Positions 7,895 through 16,977 are shown, counted from the stretch's first letter. The stretch: DNA of 64,000 nucleotides from Sphingobacterium siyangense (GCF_007830445.1 NZ_VLKR01000019.1:62001-126000), one strand, 5' to 3'. A program made the numbers and translations. The notes: generated by a model from the letters alone, not told the origin.

Positions 7895-10303
7895 CTATTG
7901 CGCTCTTTCCTTCTCCTCGTTACTTGTATCTTTCTTACGATAGTTATTTTTTAAATTTCCGAATTTATACGAATAGGTCAATCGAACCACACGACGATCT
8001 TGGTATTGCCTGATACTGGAGTCAAAATCGCCGAAATTAGTTTTCAGATTCTGATTCCCTGTATTAAACAAGTCGCTCACCGCCAGTTTCAAAGAACTAC
8101 GTTGATCTTTAAATGTCTTTGTCGCTCCAATTTCCATATCCCATCGGGCTTTCATATCGTACACATTATATTTGAAAGGAGAGAAATATCGCAAATTGAC
8201 ATTAGCCGACAGACTTTTCGCTAATTTTAAATTGTGCATCGATGTAGCCTGCAAAAGAAATGACTTCCTTTTCAGCGGATGACCGCTCACCATGCCATCA
8301 AAGTTAAAATGGATGCCTGTAATATTGTTATTCATGCTCCAGATCTTGGATACCGTTATCGGTATGTTCAGATTCAGGTAAGCAGTCAAATTCTTTCCTA
8401 AATTTTCACGTATAACCCAAGTTTGTTTCAACACTGAATCTTGCCCCATACTCTCTACAATAGCATCCCGCACATCGTTAATACCCAATGTCACATTGTA
8501 ACGTTGCATCAACGTATAGTTTAGTGTGAATTCATTGGAAAATTGCGGATTCAGATAGGGGTTACCACGTTCGAAGGTTAATTTATCAATGAAATAATCA
8601 AAAGGATTCAACTGTCTGTAATTGGGACGGGTTATTTTCCTTGCATAACCTAAGGAAAGAATATGATTCTCATCGAGGGTATATGTCAGATTTGCATTCG
8701 GAAAAAGTTTAAAGTAGTTCCGCTTCACCTGCTTATTTAAGGTCAATGAGTTTCCATCAGAAAATGTATATTCTCCTCTCGCACCGACCTTCAGCCCCCA
8801 TTTTCCTATCGTATTATTATAGTCTATATATCCAGCGGCGATCTGCTCCTTATACACAAAATGATTCGTCCGCTTTTCATTATTGATCCAGGAATTGTTC
8901 AAAAAATCTTCAAAGGTTAAGTCATTATCCGACGTAACATTAGAATATTTAGCTCCCATCTCAAGCTTGGAGACCTTAGATAGCGGTTGTTCATAATCCA
9001 GTTTGGCGACATAGATATCGATTCCGATGGGCATTCTACTCCGTTGGATCTCCTCGGGAGTAATCGCATCCATCTGACCATCAAAATATTGGTTATTATA
9101 CCCCACGCCTTTACTGCTTTTGAATTTACTCCAATCCAGATCAAGGGTAAGTTTTCTGCCGTTAGAATCAATTCTAAACTCATTGTTTAAATTAGCAGAG
9201 TACCGATCAAATAACTCTTTGAATTGCGATGTCGAAATCAAAAGCGAATCCAATGTTGTAAAAGACTTTCCTACATTGGTCTTACTATCGTTATCATTGT
9301 ATTCGATATTATTCGAACCATTAAACTGCACGGTTAACGTATTTCTGGCTGATGTCCTTTGCTCAACACCGAAGCGATAGGAATGATTCTGTTCTTTTTC
9401 ATCCAATATCGACCTTTGTTTAAAATAGGTCTTTTCCCCTTTATTCTGAATAACACGATCAAGCAGGAGCTTCCGGTGACTTTTCTCATTCGAATAGGCA
9501 TACGATCCAAATACTGTCGTATTATTCTTTTTATAATTTAAGGATAAGGAGCTATTTCCTCTGAATTTTTCTCCCCGCCCTGCCGTCATGTTAAAGGTTC
9601 CATTAAATCCTTCCATCCGATTTTTCTTGAGCACAATATTTATAGTCCCCACAGCCCCCTCAGCGTCATCTTTTGCTGCCCGGGTAGTGATAACTTCGAC
9701 GGACTTAATCTGGTTGCCATCCGTACTCTTCAAAAAATTCACCAACTGCTCACCCGACATATAGGTCTGCCGACCATCGATGGTCACTGATACACCAGAT
9801 TGACCCATCAACTGTAGGTTATTATTGTTATCTAAACTCACTCCAGGAGCCCGCTGTACAATATCTAAGGCATTATTCCCTGCGGCCAAGGGAGAGTTTT
9901 CGACATTTAAAACCAGTTTACCAGGCTTGCTTTCAACCATCGGCCGCTTACCCTCTACGGCGACCTCCTGCAATTTTCGTGTGTCCGTGTTCAGCAGGAT
10001 CGTTGGGACCTTGTAATCTGATTTACTGATATCAAAAACGTTGCTCTTATTGGCCGTATACCCAACCATTTTGACGTCGACATAATAACTTCCAGCTTGT
10101 ATATCCGAAAATTGGTATTCTCCATTTTCATCTGTAACAACTGCTTTCAAAATAACGGTTGTTTTTGCCTTCATCAGATAAGCAGTTGCAGAAGCCAAAG
10201 GCACATTATTTTCCACCAGTACTTTGCCTGTAACTTTCACTTGCGCATAGGCAAAGGAAGCAATTAAAAAATTTAAGAGTAAGAGGTAAAAATATCTTTT
10301 CAT
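7895..10303 (-). CDS. Outer-membrane beta-barrel family protein (TonB receptor-like, no SusD partner)
   Basis: The 802-residue protein starts with a signal peptide (cleavage near ASFAYAQ). A carboxypeptidase-regulatory-like domain follows at about residues 22-110 (VTGKVLVENNVPLASATAYL, DIQAGSYYVDVKMVGY). Then comes a short plug region (NALDIVQRAPGVSLD, GQSGVSVTIDGRQTYMSG, EVITTRAAKDDAEGAVGTINIVLKK) and a barrel with LGYARKITRPNYRQLNPF, the signature of the outer-membrane beta-barrel family (PF14905). These proteins resemble TonB-dependent receptors, but most have no known ligand. It is a single-gene unit between convergent lacI and pspC, with its own terminator. It is unlikely to be part of the SusCD operon because it lies beyond lacI. 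Confidence 0.88.
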   Translation of the reverse strand: MKRYFYLLLLNFLIASFAYAQVKVTGKVLVENNVPLASATAYLMKAKTTVILKAVVTDENGEYQFSDIQAGSYYVDVKMVGYTANKSNVFDISKSDYKVPTILLNTDTRKLQEVAVEGKRPMVESKPGKLVLNVENSPLAAGNNALDIVQRAPGVSLDNNNNLQLMGQSGVSVTIDGRQTYMSGEQLVNFLKSTDGNQIKSVEVITTRAAKDDAEGAVGTINIVLKKNRMEGFNGTFNMTAGRGEKFRGNSSLSLNYKKNNTTVFGSYAYSNEKSHRKLLLDRVIQNKGEKTYFKQRSILDEKEQNHSYRFGVEQRTSARNTLTVQFNGSNNIEYNDNDSKTNVGKSFTTLDSLLISTSQFKELFDRYSANLNNEFRIDSNGRKLTLDLDWSKFKSSKGVGYNNQYFDGQMDAITPEEIQRSRMPIGIDIYVAKLDYEQPLSKVSKLEMGAKYSNVTSDNDLTFEDFLNNSWINNEKRTNHFVYKEQIAAGYIDYNNTIGKWGLKVGARGEYTFSDGNSLTLNKQVKRNYFKLFPNANLTYTLDENHILSLGYARKITRPNYRQLNPFDYFIDKLTFERGNPYLNPQFSNEFTLNYTLMQRYNVTLGINDVRDAIVESMGQDSVLKQTWVIRENLGKNLTAYLNLNIPITVSKIWSMNNNITGIHFNFDGMVSGHPLKRKSFLLQATSMHNLKLAKSLSANVNLRYFSPFKYNVYDMKARWDMEIGATKTFKDQRSSLKLAVSDLFNTGNQNLKTNFGDFDSSIRQYQDRRVVRLTYSYKFGNLKNNYRKKDTSNEEKERAQ

Positions 10304-10405
10304 TCGTTTATAAATAGGTATAATAGCATTTACTTTTGATGGTACGAAATAGGCTTATCACACGAGGTTCAGTAGTGATTTTCGAGGTTACAGCTTCAAT
10401 AATTT

Positions 10406-10429
10406 GTCTTCCGCCTAAAGGCGGAAGAC
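10406..10429 (-). terminator. Perfect 10-bp hairpin after the pspC gene
   Basis: The stem GTCTTCCGCC pairs with GGCGGAAGAC across a TAAA loop, 10 bp after the pspC stop. It is GC-rich, but there is no T tract on either side, so termination here is likely but not certain. Confidence 0.5.
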
Positions 10430-10439
10430 TTGGTTTATG

Positions 10440-12110
10440 TTATTTCTTTTTTGTCTCTATGGTAACACCATCTTTTTTGACATTGATAATGGTATCTCTA
10501 CGGATAACAACAGACGTATCATTTGCGATTACTTCATTGCCTTCAGCATCTGTTTCGTCACTGTCATCTGACTTTTTGGGTGGCAATGCACATTTCAACC
10601 CGAGTGACGTGACTACAAACTCGACGTCTTTTACATCCCTTAGGTCTTCACTATAACGGTCACGACATTCGTAAAATGAAATATCCCTTAATTTATCTTC
10701 CAAATTATCATTAATGATCAGCTTGGTGCCTACTGGGAGAAACAAGGTAATATTGACTTCTTGATCCCGATAGAGCTCACCTTCATTCAACTGGAACGCA
10801 TTGTCAAATGTTAATGATGTACTATCTTGTCTCAACGCATAGTTAATTTTACCTGCTCTGTCTGTTGCGACTTTATAGGAATTTCCTTTAGCCGAATACT
10901 CATAACGTACATAAGGTTCCTGTAGAGAATCGATACGTTCGACACGGATACGAATATTACGTCTCAGATAAGTAGAGAGGTTTTCGTTTTTTATACCCAA
11001 ACCGCTTTTTACACCATTTTTTAAGCGGATGACGCGAATATCATTTTCATTTAAGTAATAAACAGCTTGTTTTTGCAGTGGCTTCTCTTCAACAATCGTA
11101 CTGGACTCTTTGAATTCCTTTGCTACCGATGTAGCGTAGTAGATAATTGCGCCTATCGACGCCAACCAGACTAAAAATAAAGTGGTTGTCAAATAATTGT
11201 TCATTGGTTTTTTCTCGAAAAGAACGCGGAGAAGCAAATAGAACAATCCAGCAAAAGGGATAAAAATGGCCAAGAAACCCGCTATCAAAGCAAAAGGTAC
11301 ATCGCTTGGATTCATGAGATAAAAAGGACCAGAATCGTCCATGACGTCAGGGATAACGTTCACAATAGCCAGTGCAAAGAAGATAAGTCCAATGATCAAC
11401 CCGATGAGCGTTAACCCAACAATAATAACAAAGAATACCCCGATGACTTTCACAAAGACCTGCAATAATTTAGCAACACTATCGCCTGTACGGTCCATTC
11501 CCCTCGAAAACGAATCCCTCACCCCGCTCATTTCTTCATCGAAAGAACGTTTGAAGTTCTGAATATTCGGTGCCTCCCCACGCATTTCCATCTTATCTGC
11601 ACGAGTTACAGCGAGCGGCATGACGATCCATAGGATGACATAGACTAATACGCCCGATCCACCGATCACAACAAATAAAGCAAAGAGTAAACGTACCCAT
11701 TTAGCCTCAATGCCAAAAAAATGTCCCAGTCCACTACATACTCCACTGAAAACTTTGTCATCAGGGTCGCGCATCAGCTTCTTCCCTACTTTAAAGCCGT
11801 CTGCATTTGGCTGGCGCTGAAAAGATGCATAACCATCCTGATCCTCAGATTCAAAATCACTTACACTCCCCATTTGCTCTATCACAGCATTAACATCGTC
11901 CATATTCAAAACTTCTTTACTGCCCGCCTGAATCTTTTCAGTAAACATCTCAGAAATACGATTTTCGATGTCCTCTAAAATCTCCCGACTATCTTCCGAT
12001 TGTCCAAAGTGCTTCTTTATATCAATCATGTAGGAGCGAAGCACCTCATAAGCATCCTCTTCAATATGGAAGACGATACTATTTATGTTGATAATTATTG
12101 TCTTATTCAT
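10440..12110 (-). CDS. PspC-domain membrane protein with periplasmic C-terminal domain
   Basis: The 556-residue membrane protein has a cytoplasmic N-terminus (a helical region with DIENRISEMFTEKI). A PspC domain follows at about residues 106-165 (DKVFSGVCSGLGHFFGIEAKWVRLL, kept here in pieces: VCSGLGHFFGI, then the membrane helix GVLVYVILWIVMP). There are further membrane helices around VFVKVIGVFFVIIVGL, PFALIAGFLAIFIPF and TTTLFLVWLASIGAIIYY. The remaining 200 residues look extracytoplasmic and beta-rich, as in DUF4097-type tails. PspC proteins belong to the phage-shock envelope-stress response. The ATG at 12110 overlaps the end of the padR gene by 8 bp, so translation is probably coupled. 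An upstream in-frame start at 12143 would lie deep in padR and is less likely. Confidence 0.88.
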   Translation of the reverse strand: MNKTIIININSIVFHIEEDAYEVLRSYMIDIKKHFGQSEDSREILEDIENRISEMFTEKIQAGSKEVLNMDDVNAVIEQMGSVSDFESEDQDGYASFQRQPNADGFKVGKKLMRDPDDKVFSGVCSGLGHFFGIEAKWVRLLFALFVVIGGSGVLVYVILWIVMPLAVTRADKMEMRGEAPNIQNFKRSFDEEMSGVRDSFSRGMDRTGDSVAKLLQVFVKVIGVFFVIIVGLTLIGLIIGLIFFALAIVNVIPDVMDDSGPFYLMNPSDVPFALIAGFLAIFIPFAGLFYLLLRVLFEKKPMNNYLTTTLFLVWLASIGAIIYYATSVAKEFKESSTIVEEKPLQKQAVYYLNENDIRVIRLKNGVKSGLGIKNENLSTYLRRNIRIRVERIDSLQEPYVRYEYSAKGNSYKVATDRAGKINYALRQDSTSLTFDNAFQLNEGELYRDQEVNITLFLPVGTKLIINDNLEDKLRDISFYECRDRYSEDLRDVKDVEFVVTSLGLKCALPPKKSDDSDETDAEGNEVIANDTSVVIRRDTIINVKKDGVTIETKKK

Positions 12111-12474
12111 CGTTATTGTCTTTAACTGGTTTAGTTGAATCATTGTTTCTACCCACCAATGACGTGTTTACAGCAAACACGAGTTCATTCCAGGTAACAT
12201 CTAGTCGCGAAAGGACTTCTAACCCTTCTTGGGTAATTTCATAATATTTTCTAGGCGGACCTGAAGTTGACTCCTTCCATATATAGCTTAACAGGCCATT
12301 GTTTTTTAGACGTGTTAAAAGCGGATATAAGGTTCCTTCCACAACCAATAATTGAGCTTTCTTCAGTTCGCTGATAATATCGGAGGCATAAATTTCTCCT
12401 CGAGAAATTATGGATAGGATACAATATTCAAGTATCCCCTTCCTCATTTGGATTTGTGTATTTTCAGCTATCAT
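12103..12474 (-). CDS. PadR family transcriptional regulator
   Basis: This is a small 123-residue winged-helix regulator of the PadR family. It shows the typical opening (MRKGILEYCILSII) and the core phrases YASDIISELKKAQLLVVEGTLYPLLTRLKNNGLL and GPPRKYYEITQEG, quoted here as separate motifs: GTLYPLLTRLKNNGLL for the recognition region and RKYYEIT for the wing. The ATG at 12474 gives the normal N-terminus; the longer frame back to 12513 would run through the promoter. It is the first gene of a two-gene operon with pspC. A 28-bp inverted repeat lies inside its promoter, which fits self-repression. PadR-PspC pairs are common in Bacteroidota and are thought to sense envelope or membrane stress; the signal here is not visible. 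Confidence 0.92.
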   Translation of the reverse strand: MIAENTQIQMRKGILEYCILSIISRGEIYASDIISELKKAQLLVVEGTLYPLLTRLKNNGLLSYIWKESTSGPPRKYYEITQEGLEVLSRLDVTWNELVFAVNTSLVGRNNDSTKPVKDNNDE

Positions 12475-12481
12475 AATAATA

Positions 12482-12513
12482 CAAAGATATATGTATTTTA
12501 TGGTACCATGCAA
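12482..12513 (-). promoter_or_regulatory. Bacteroidota-type promoter of padR-pspC
   Basis: On the minus strand the -7 box TATCTTTG (12482-12489) matches TAnnTTTG exactly, and TTG at 12511-12513 is a fitting -33 element 21 bp upstream. Transcription should begin at about 12475-12477, zero to three bases before the ATG, so the message would be leaderless or nearly so. Confidence 0.65.
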
Positions 12514-12518
12514 TACAT
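12491..12518. promoter_or_regulatory. Inverted repeat, probable PadR operator
   Basis: The arms ATGTATT and AATACAT flank an inner palindrome ATGGTACCAT; 24 of 28 positions pair. The outer arms carry the ATGT...ACAT ends known from PadR sites. It fills the spacer between the -33 and -7 boxes of the padR promoter, where a bound repressor would block RNA polymerase. A further copy of the inner arm (TAGTACCAT) lies just upstream at 12518-12526. Confidence 0.65.
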
Positions 12519-12626
12519 AGTACCATATAAAAAAACAAATTTATTAAAACACTGATTTACAGGTAAATAATTTTTAAATTCATAATATTTTTATTTCTAT
12601 CAGGAAATTTTTGGATATTTAACGCC

Positions 12627-13010
12627 ATGATTAAAATCTTATTAGACTATAAATGGTGTTTTATTTGGGCCATAATAGTTATTATTTTATGCACACTTCC
12701 GGGCAACGATTTTGATGCAGTTCCCGCCTATCCAGGTATGGACAAATTAGTCCATTGCGGTATGTTTTTTGTTTTCTGTACGTTGCTTTACAATGGTGTT
12801 ATCCAGCAATTCAGCGGTAAACCAACCCGCTGGCTTCCGATTTTTATCGTATCTATCCTCGGATTTTTATTCGCTGGCCTGACAGAATTACTTCAGCTTT
12901 ATATTTTTACTTATCGGAGCGGTGATTGGTGGGATTTATTTGCCGACAGCATCGGAATAGGGATGGCCGGGTTTGCCTATCTACTAAACTATGTCAACCG
13001 AAGGTCGTAA
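12627..13010 (+). CDS. VanZ-like family membrane protein
   Basis: The 127-residue protein has about four membrane helices (FIWAIIVIILCTL, KLVHCGMFFVFCTLLY, LPIFIVSILGFLFAGL, IGIGMAGFAYLL). It shows the VanZ-family pattern: a conserved Asp-Lys-x-x-His in the second helix (MDKLVHCGMF), a Thr-Glu-x-x-Gln in the third (GLTELLQLY) and an Asp-x-x-x-Asp near the last (DWWDLFADSIG). VanZ proteins confer low-level teicoplanin resistance in enterococci, but most bacterial homologues have no known function. It stands alone between the divergent padR gene and the convergent comF gene. Confidence 0.85.
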   Translation: MIKILLDYKWCFIWAIIVIILCTLPGNDFDAVPAYPGMDKLVHCGMFFVFCTLLYNGVIQQFSGKPTRWLPIFIVSILGFLFAGLTELLQLYIFTYRSGDWWDLFADSIGIGMAGFAYLLNYVNRRS

Positions 13011-13194
13011 ATACCGGGTTGAGTTCGTTTTGACGATTTCGTTATCATTGAGTGCTTTACCAGATCTATATATTGGGTCTATATATTAGCTACTTAAATT
13101 ATAGGAACTCGCATCAAATTATCGGAACGCGTTCTTCCGGGTTGCGAATTTTATTATTTTTAAATGAGCCTATACGCTATGGGTTAGATTGGGC

Positions 13195-13893
13195 CTAGGC
13201 CCTTGCTAAAGTCGCAATAGATACCCGACAGTCAGCAGCATCTAAGAGTGCTAATGCCGCGGAAACAATCGTAGCGCCTGTTGTTAACACATCGTCCACC
13301 AATAGAATGTGTACATTGGCCGGCAACCCAGTGGCCTGACAATCGAAAATATCACTTACATTTTCGTAACGGTCGAGTCGCCCCTTACCTGTTTGGCTAA
13401 TTGTCGCTTTCTTTCTTACCAAAATATCTTCACGCAATGGGATTTCCATCGCTCTGGACAAACCTCTTCCAAAGTAAGTGGATTGATTATAGCCTCTTTT
13501 TCGGAGTTTACTCTTGTGTAATGGCACAGGAACAATACAATCGATATTCTGATAGGCCTTTGCTTCTATTAATTTTAAGCCGTATAGATAACCAAAATAT
13601 TCCGCAAGAAAAGGTTGATTATTGTATTTAATCTGATAAATGAGGTGCTCTACACGGCTATCCTTTTGCATGAACAAAAAAGAACAGGCCTCTTCCACTG
13701 GAGCTTTCCCCCAAAGCTGTCTTGCGGTATCGTTATCTGAATATTCGTGAAAATTAGTATAAGGCAAATGGAAATCGCATGCTACACAAATAAACTTTTC
13801 CTGATATTTTAGCACACAGCCGCAACAGCCACATTCTCTTGGAAAAAAGATGGATACAAAATCGCTAAAAAGCTTATTTAATTCGGATTTCAT
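13195..13893 (-). CDS. comF: ComF family protein (phosphoribosyltransferase fold)
   Basis: The 232-residue protein begins with a double-zinc-ribbon-like region: a CGCCGC cluster near residue 20 and CVAC near residue 38. The C-terminal half is a phosphoribosyltransferase-type domain with the PRPP-binding motif ILLVDDVLTTGATI, and before it VPLHKSKLRKRGYNQS, the ComF signature. ComF is needed for uptake of single-stranded DNA during natural transformation in several bacteria; in others it may have a metabolic role. It lies 41 bp before rlmN in the direction of transcription's end (rlmN stop at 13935), so it may be co-transcribed with rlmN. No other competence gene is in the window. Confidence 0.9.
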   Translation of the reverse strand: MKSELNKLFSDFVSIFFPRECGCCGCVLKYQEKFICVACDFHLPYTNFHEYSDNDTARQLWGKAPVEEACSFLFMQKDSRVEHLIYQIKYNNQPFLAEYFGYLYGLKLIEAKAYQNIDCIVPVPLHKSKLRKRGYNQSTYFGRGLSRAMEIPLREDILVRKKATISQTGKGRLDRYENVSDIFDCQATGLPANVHILLVDDVLTTGATIVSAALALLDAADCRVSIATLARA

Positions 13894-13934
13894 CTGGTAA
13901 ATTCCCCTATTAAAGATAGGAACTATCCTTCAGA

Positions 13935-15005
13935 TTATGCCTCGGCTTCCTCCTTTTTCTCGTCCTTGATTGCTAATTGTCCACAGGCGGCATCGATATC
14001 TTTACCACGGCTACGTCTCACATTCGTGATGATACCTTGACTTTTTAGATAATTTGCAAATACCTCGATTTTATCCGCTTCAGCATTTAAGAAATCGGCC
14101 AGTGCTATAGGATTATACTCAATCAGGTTGACCTTACAAGGAACGTGTTTACAGAACTTAGCAAGTTCTTTTGCATCCTCCAATTCGTCATTGAAATTGT
14201 TAAAGACAATATATTCAAATGTAATTGGACTTTTTGTCTTCGCATAAAAATATTTTAGGGCTTCTGCCAGAGCTTTTAGTGAGTTCTGCTCATTGATCGG
14301 CATAATTTCATTTCGCTTTTTATCATTTGCGGCGTGCAAAGAAAGTGCTAGATTAAAACGTACCTGGTCATCACCCAATTTTTTAATCATTTTTGCGATA
14401 CCCGCAGTGGAAACAGTGATCCGCTTAGCAGCCATATTTAATCCGTCGGGGGCCGTAATGCGTTCAACCGACTTCATCATATTGGCATAGTTCAACAAAG
14501 GCTCACCCATCCCCATATAAACGATATTTGTCAGTGGCTGCCCGTAGTTCTCTTCGGCTTGCTTGCTGATCAGAACGACTTGATCATAAATCTCATCGGC
14601 ATTGAGGTTCCTCTTACGGTCCATATAGCCTGTTGCACAGAACTTACAGGTCAAGCTACAGCCCACCTGTGAGCTGACACAGGCTGTCATTCGTTCCGGA
14701 GCGGGTATCAACACCCCTTCAATGATATTGTTATCATACAGCCAAAAACTACTTTTAATTGTTTTATCCGAGCTGATCTGAGATTCTTTAACTGTTACTG
14801 CATTGATCGTAAAATTCGCTTTCAGCTTCTCACGAAGGGACTTACTCAAATTACTCATCTGATCAAAATCTACACAAGATTTTACCCAAAGCCATTCATA
14901 AATCTGCTTCGCACGAAAGCCCTGCTCCCCCAACGCTGTAAGTTGATCTTTGATCTGATCCAAAGACAAACTCCTGATATCTATTATTTTACTTTTTTCA
15001 ATCAC
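13935..15005 (-). CDS. rlmN: 23S rRNA (adenine2503-C2)/tRNA methyltransferase RlmN
   Basis: RlmN is a radical-SAM enzyme that methylates C2 of A2503 in 23S rRNA and A37 in some tRNAs. The radical-SAM cluster motif is CSLTCKFC (C116, C120, C123 counted from the GTG start). C109 (TACV) and C341 (AACGQL) match the two catalytic cysteines of the E. coli enzyme. Other family phrases are YMGMGEPLLNY, RITVSTAG and LALSLHAAND. I chose the GTG at 15005, giving 356 residues, because the region upstream holds a promoter -7 box four bases before it; the longer frame from TTG at 15035 would run through that promoter. A terminator of the previous gene (miaE) lies just upstream, so rlmN has its own promoter. 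Confidence 0.96.
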   Translation of the reverse strand: MIEKSKIIDIRSLSLDQIKDQLTALGEQGFRAKQIYEWLWVKSCVDFDQMSNLSKSLREKLKANFTINAVTVKESQISSDKTIKSSFWLYDNNIIEGVLIPAPERMTACVSSQVGCSLTCKFCATGYMDRKRNLNADEIYDQVVLISKQAEENYGQPLTNIVYMGMGEPLLNYANMMKSVERITAPDGLNMAAKRITVSTAGIAKMIKKLGDDQVRFNLALSLHAANDKKRNEIMPINEQNSLKALAEALKYFYAKTKSPITFEYIVFNNFNDELEDAKELAKFCKHVPCKVNLIEYNPIALADFLNAEADKIEVFANYLKSQGIITNVRRSRGKDIDAACGQLAIKDEKKEEAEA

Positions 15006-15009
15006 GGTA

Positions 15010-15017
15010 CAAAGATA
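15010..15017 (-). promoter_or_regulatory. -7 box of the rlmN promoter
   Basis: TATCTTTG matches the Bacteroidota TAnnTTTG box exactly and ends four bases before the GTG start of rlmN. Transcription would then begin at or next to the start codon. The only upstream TTTG (15033-15036) is 15 bp away, shorter than usual, so the -33 element is weak. Confidence 0.55.
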
Positions 15018-15033
15018 AGAATAAATAAGTGAC

Positions 15034-15064
15034 AAAAAATCCCGTTCTAAGAAATAGAACGGGA
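15034..15064 (-). terminator. Rho-independent terminator of miaE
   Basis: On the minus strand a perfect 10-bp stem (TCCCGTTCTA/TAGAACGGGA, five-base loop) is followed by six Ts. It lies 45 bp after the miaE stop and separates miaE from rlmN. Confidence 0.88.
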
Positions 15065-15109
15065 CAACTGTTATGTATGTGTTTTAAAATAGGTAGGAGC
15101 GCGGTCCGA

Positions 15110-15691
15110 TTAGCCATGAATGGCTTCTTTATTTCCGTACGACTGAATCAGCTTCCCTTCAAATTCCAACCACTCCTTCCAACGCTTTTCTACATCGACG
15201 TCTACGGTATATTTGCGTGCAAAATTTAAAAATGTTGTATAATGATTTGCCTCAGACACCATTAAATCATGGTAAAACTTCGCAAGATCTTTATCTTGAA
15301 TATTTTGCGAGAGCACTCTAAAACGTTCGCAGCTTCGGGCTTCAATCATTGCCGCGAATAATAAACGGTCAATAAAAGCCATATTTCTACTACCATCTTT
15401 TTTAGAGAATTTCATCAATTGGCCAACATAATCATCTTTTCTTTCACGTCCCAAGGTATAGCCACGTTCTTTGATGATATCAATAACCATCTTAAAATGC
15501 TCCATTTCTTCGATAGCAATTGCTGTCAGTTCATGCACTAAATCTTCGTATTCTGAGTTGTTTGTGATTAATGATATTGCATTTGAAGCAGCCTTTTGCT
15601 CACACCAGGCATGATCAGTCAAAATTTCTTCTAAATTTCCTTCTGCGATGTTTGCCCATCGCGGATCTGTCAACAACTTTAATCCAAGCAT
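15110..15691 (-). CDS. miaE: tRNA-(ms2io6A)-hydroxylase, MiaE type
   Basis: MiaE is a non-haem diiron monooxygenase that hydroxylates the isopentenyl group of the modified adenosine at tRNA position 37. The 193-residue protein is ferritin-like. It has the iron-ligand motif EEMEH near residues 61-65, a later Glu in IEARSCERF and a second E-x-x-H in SEANHY near residue 160. The opening LTDPRWANIAEGNLEEILTDH is characteristic (quoted in part: DPRWANIAEGN). Length fits the short bacterial branch. It is a single-gene unit ended by the terminator at 15034-15064. A -7 box (TACCTTTG, 15718-15725) lies about 27 bp before its ATG. Together with rlmN, which can also modify A37, two RNA-modifying genes lie side by side. 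Confidence 0.92.
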   Translation of the reverse strand: MLGLKLLTDPRWANIAEGNLEEILTDHAWCEQKAASNAISLITNNSEYEDLVHELTAIAIEEMEHFKMVIDIIKERGYTLGRERKDDYVGQLMKFSKKDGSRNMAFIDRLLFAAMIEARSCERFRVLSQNIQDKDLAKFYHDLMVSEANHYTTFLNFARKYTVDVDVEKRWKEWLEFEGKLIQSYGNKEAIHG

Positions 15692-15762
15692 CTTACTCTC
15701 TAAAATGATTTACGCCACAAAGGTAGCGAATATCTCAGCGTTAAAAAAATGATAATCGCTCT

Positions 15763-16803
15763 TTAGGCATCTTTATGAAGAGCCTTTCGAATTTCAGGCG
15801 CTATTTTTTCGCCAAAAATCTCTATAGAACGCAGCATCTCTTTATGCCCAGGAGCGCCCACATCCATGTGTGCAGAGAAACGTGTCAATCCGAATTTTTC
15901 CTGTATTTGCAAAATTTTATCTACAGCATAATTAGCATCCCCAACAATGAGGTGCCCCCTTGAAGATCTTCCAAAGTCATATTGTGTACGTTGGTATGGT
16001 GGCCAACCCCGACTTGCTCCGATACGGTCCATCTGTGCCGAATAAATCGGATAGTAATAATCCGCTACCTGAGTGTTGTTGTCGCCAAAGAACGCATGCA
16101 TGTGCACCCCAACCTGGAAATTAGCCATATCATGTCCATTATCCTCATATGCTTGACGATACATTTCAAATAAATGATCGAAGCTTTCATACATGCCGCC
16201 GATGATAGCAAACATAACCGGTAAACCAAGTTTTCCTGCACGGATAACAGAAGATGTTGTACCACCTACAGCAACCCAGATCGGCAGTGATCCATTTTTA
16301 GGCCGAGGAAATACTTCTTGATTGATTAATGGTGCTCTAAAATTTCCTCGCCAAGTAATTGGATTTTGCTTGTTCAATCGTAGCAAAAGCTCCAGTTTCT
16401 CTTCAAATAATTCGGAATAATCTTTCAGATCATAACCAAATAAAGGGAAGGATTCAATGAAGGATCCTCTTCCAGCCATCAGCTCAGCACGTCCATCGGA
16501 TAAAAGATCGACTGCCGCGAAATCCTGAAATAATTTAACAGGATCCGCAGAACTCAATACCGAAACTGCACTCCCCAATTTAATATTTTTGGTAACTGTA
16601 GAAGCAGCAGCCAAGACAATTTCGGGTGCTGCAACCGCATAATCTGCCCGGTGATGTTCCCCGATTCCAAAGAAATCCAATCCTACTTGATCCATAAGCT
16701 TGATCTCCTCAATAATTTCTTTCATTCTATCTTGCGCTGCCTGGATCTGACCTGTAACAGGATCTATCCTCGAGTCACCAAACATTCCTATTCCTAATTC
16801 CAT
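15763..16803 (-). CDS. LLM class flavin-dependent oxidoreductase (luciferase-like)
   Basis: The 346-residue protein has a bacterial luciferase-like TIM barrel. Typical features are the opening strand MELGIGMFGD, the GLDFFGIGEHHR segment, IKLGSAVSVLSSADPVKLFQDFAAVD in the flavin-binding part (key piece: SSADPVKLFQDF), RAELMAGRGSFIES and PIWVAVGG. Such enzymes use FMNH2 or F420; a Bacteroidota host suggests FMN. The substrate is unknown. A TAATTTTG -7 box at 16827-16834 lies 23 bp before the ATG, so it is probably its own transcription unit. The stop at 15763 is 71 bp before the miaE start and no terminator is visible between them, so some read-through is possible. Confidence 0.88.
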   Translation of the reverse strand: MELGIGMFGDSRIDPVTGQIQAAQDRMKEIIEEIKLMDQVGLDFFGIGEHHRADYAVAAPEIVLAAASTVTKNIKLGSAVSVLSSADPVKLFQDFAAVDLLSDGRAELMAGRGSFIESFPLFGYDLKDYSELFEEKLELLLRLNKQNPITWRGNFRAPLINQEVFPRPKNGSLPIWVAVGGTTSSVIRAGKLGLPVMFAIIGGMYESFDHLFEMYRQAYEDNGHDMANFQVGVHMHAFFGDNNTQVADYYYPIYSAQMDRIGASRGWPPYQRTQYDFGRSSRGHLIVGDANYAVDKILQIQEKFGLTRFSAHMDVGAPGHKEMLRSIEIFGEKIAPEIRKALHKDA

Positions 16804-16977
16804 AATTGTCTATTTAAATTCTAAATCAAAATTAAGACCTTCTTCATTTAATTAAATTGATGTAGGACAAGAAATCCGAATAGCTTCAGAGCATTCATCG
16901 ATTTTGACAAGGTAAAAGGCCTATCACTACTGTACAACCACCTTAAGAGAAAGCTAGCAGACAATAACACCGCTCAG

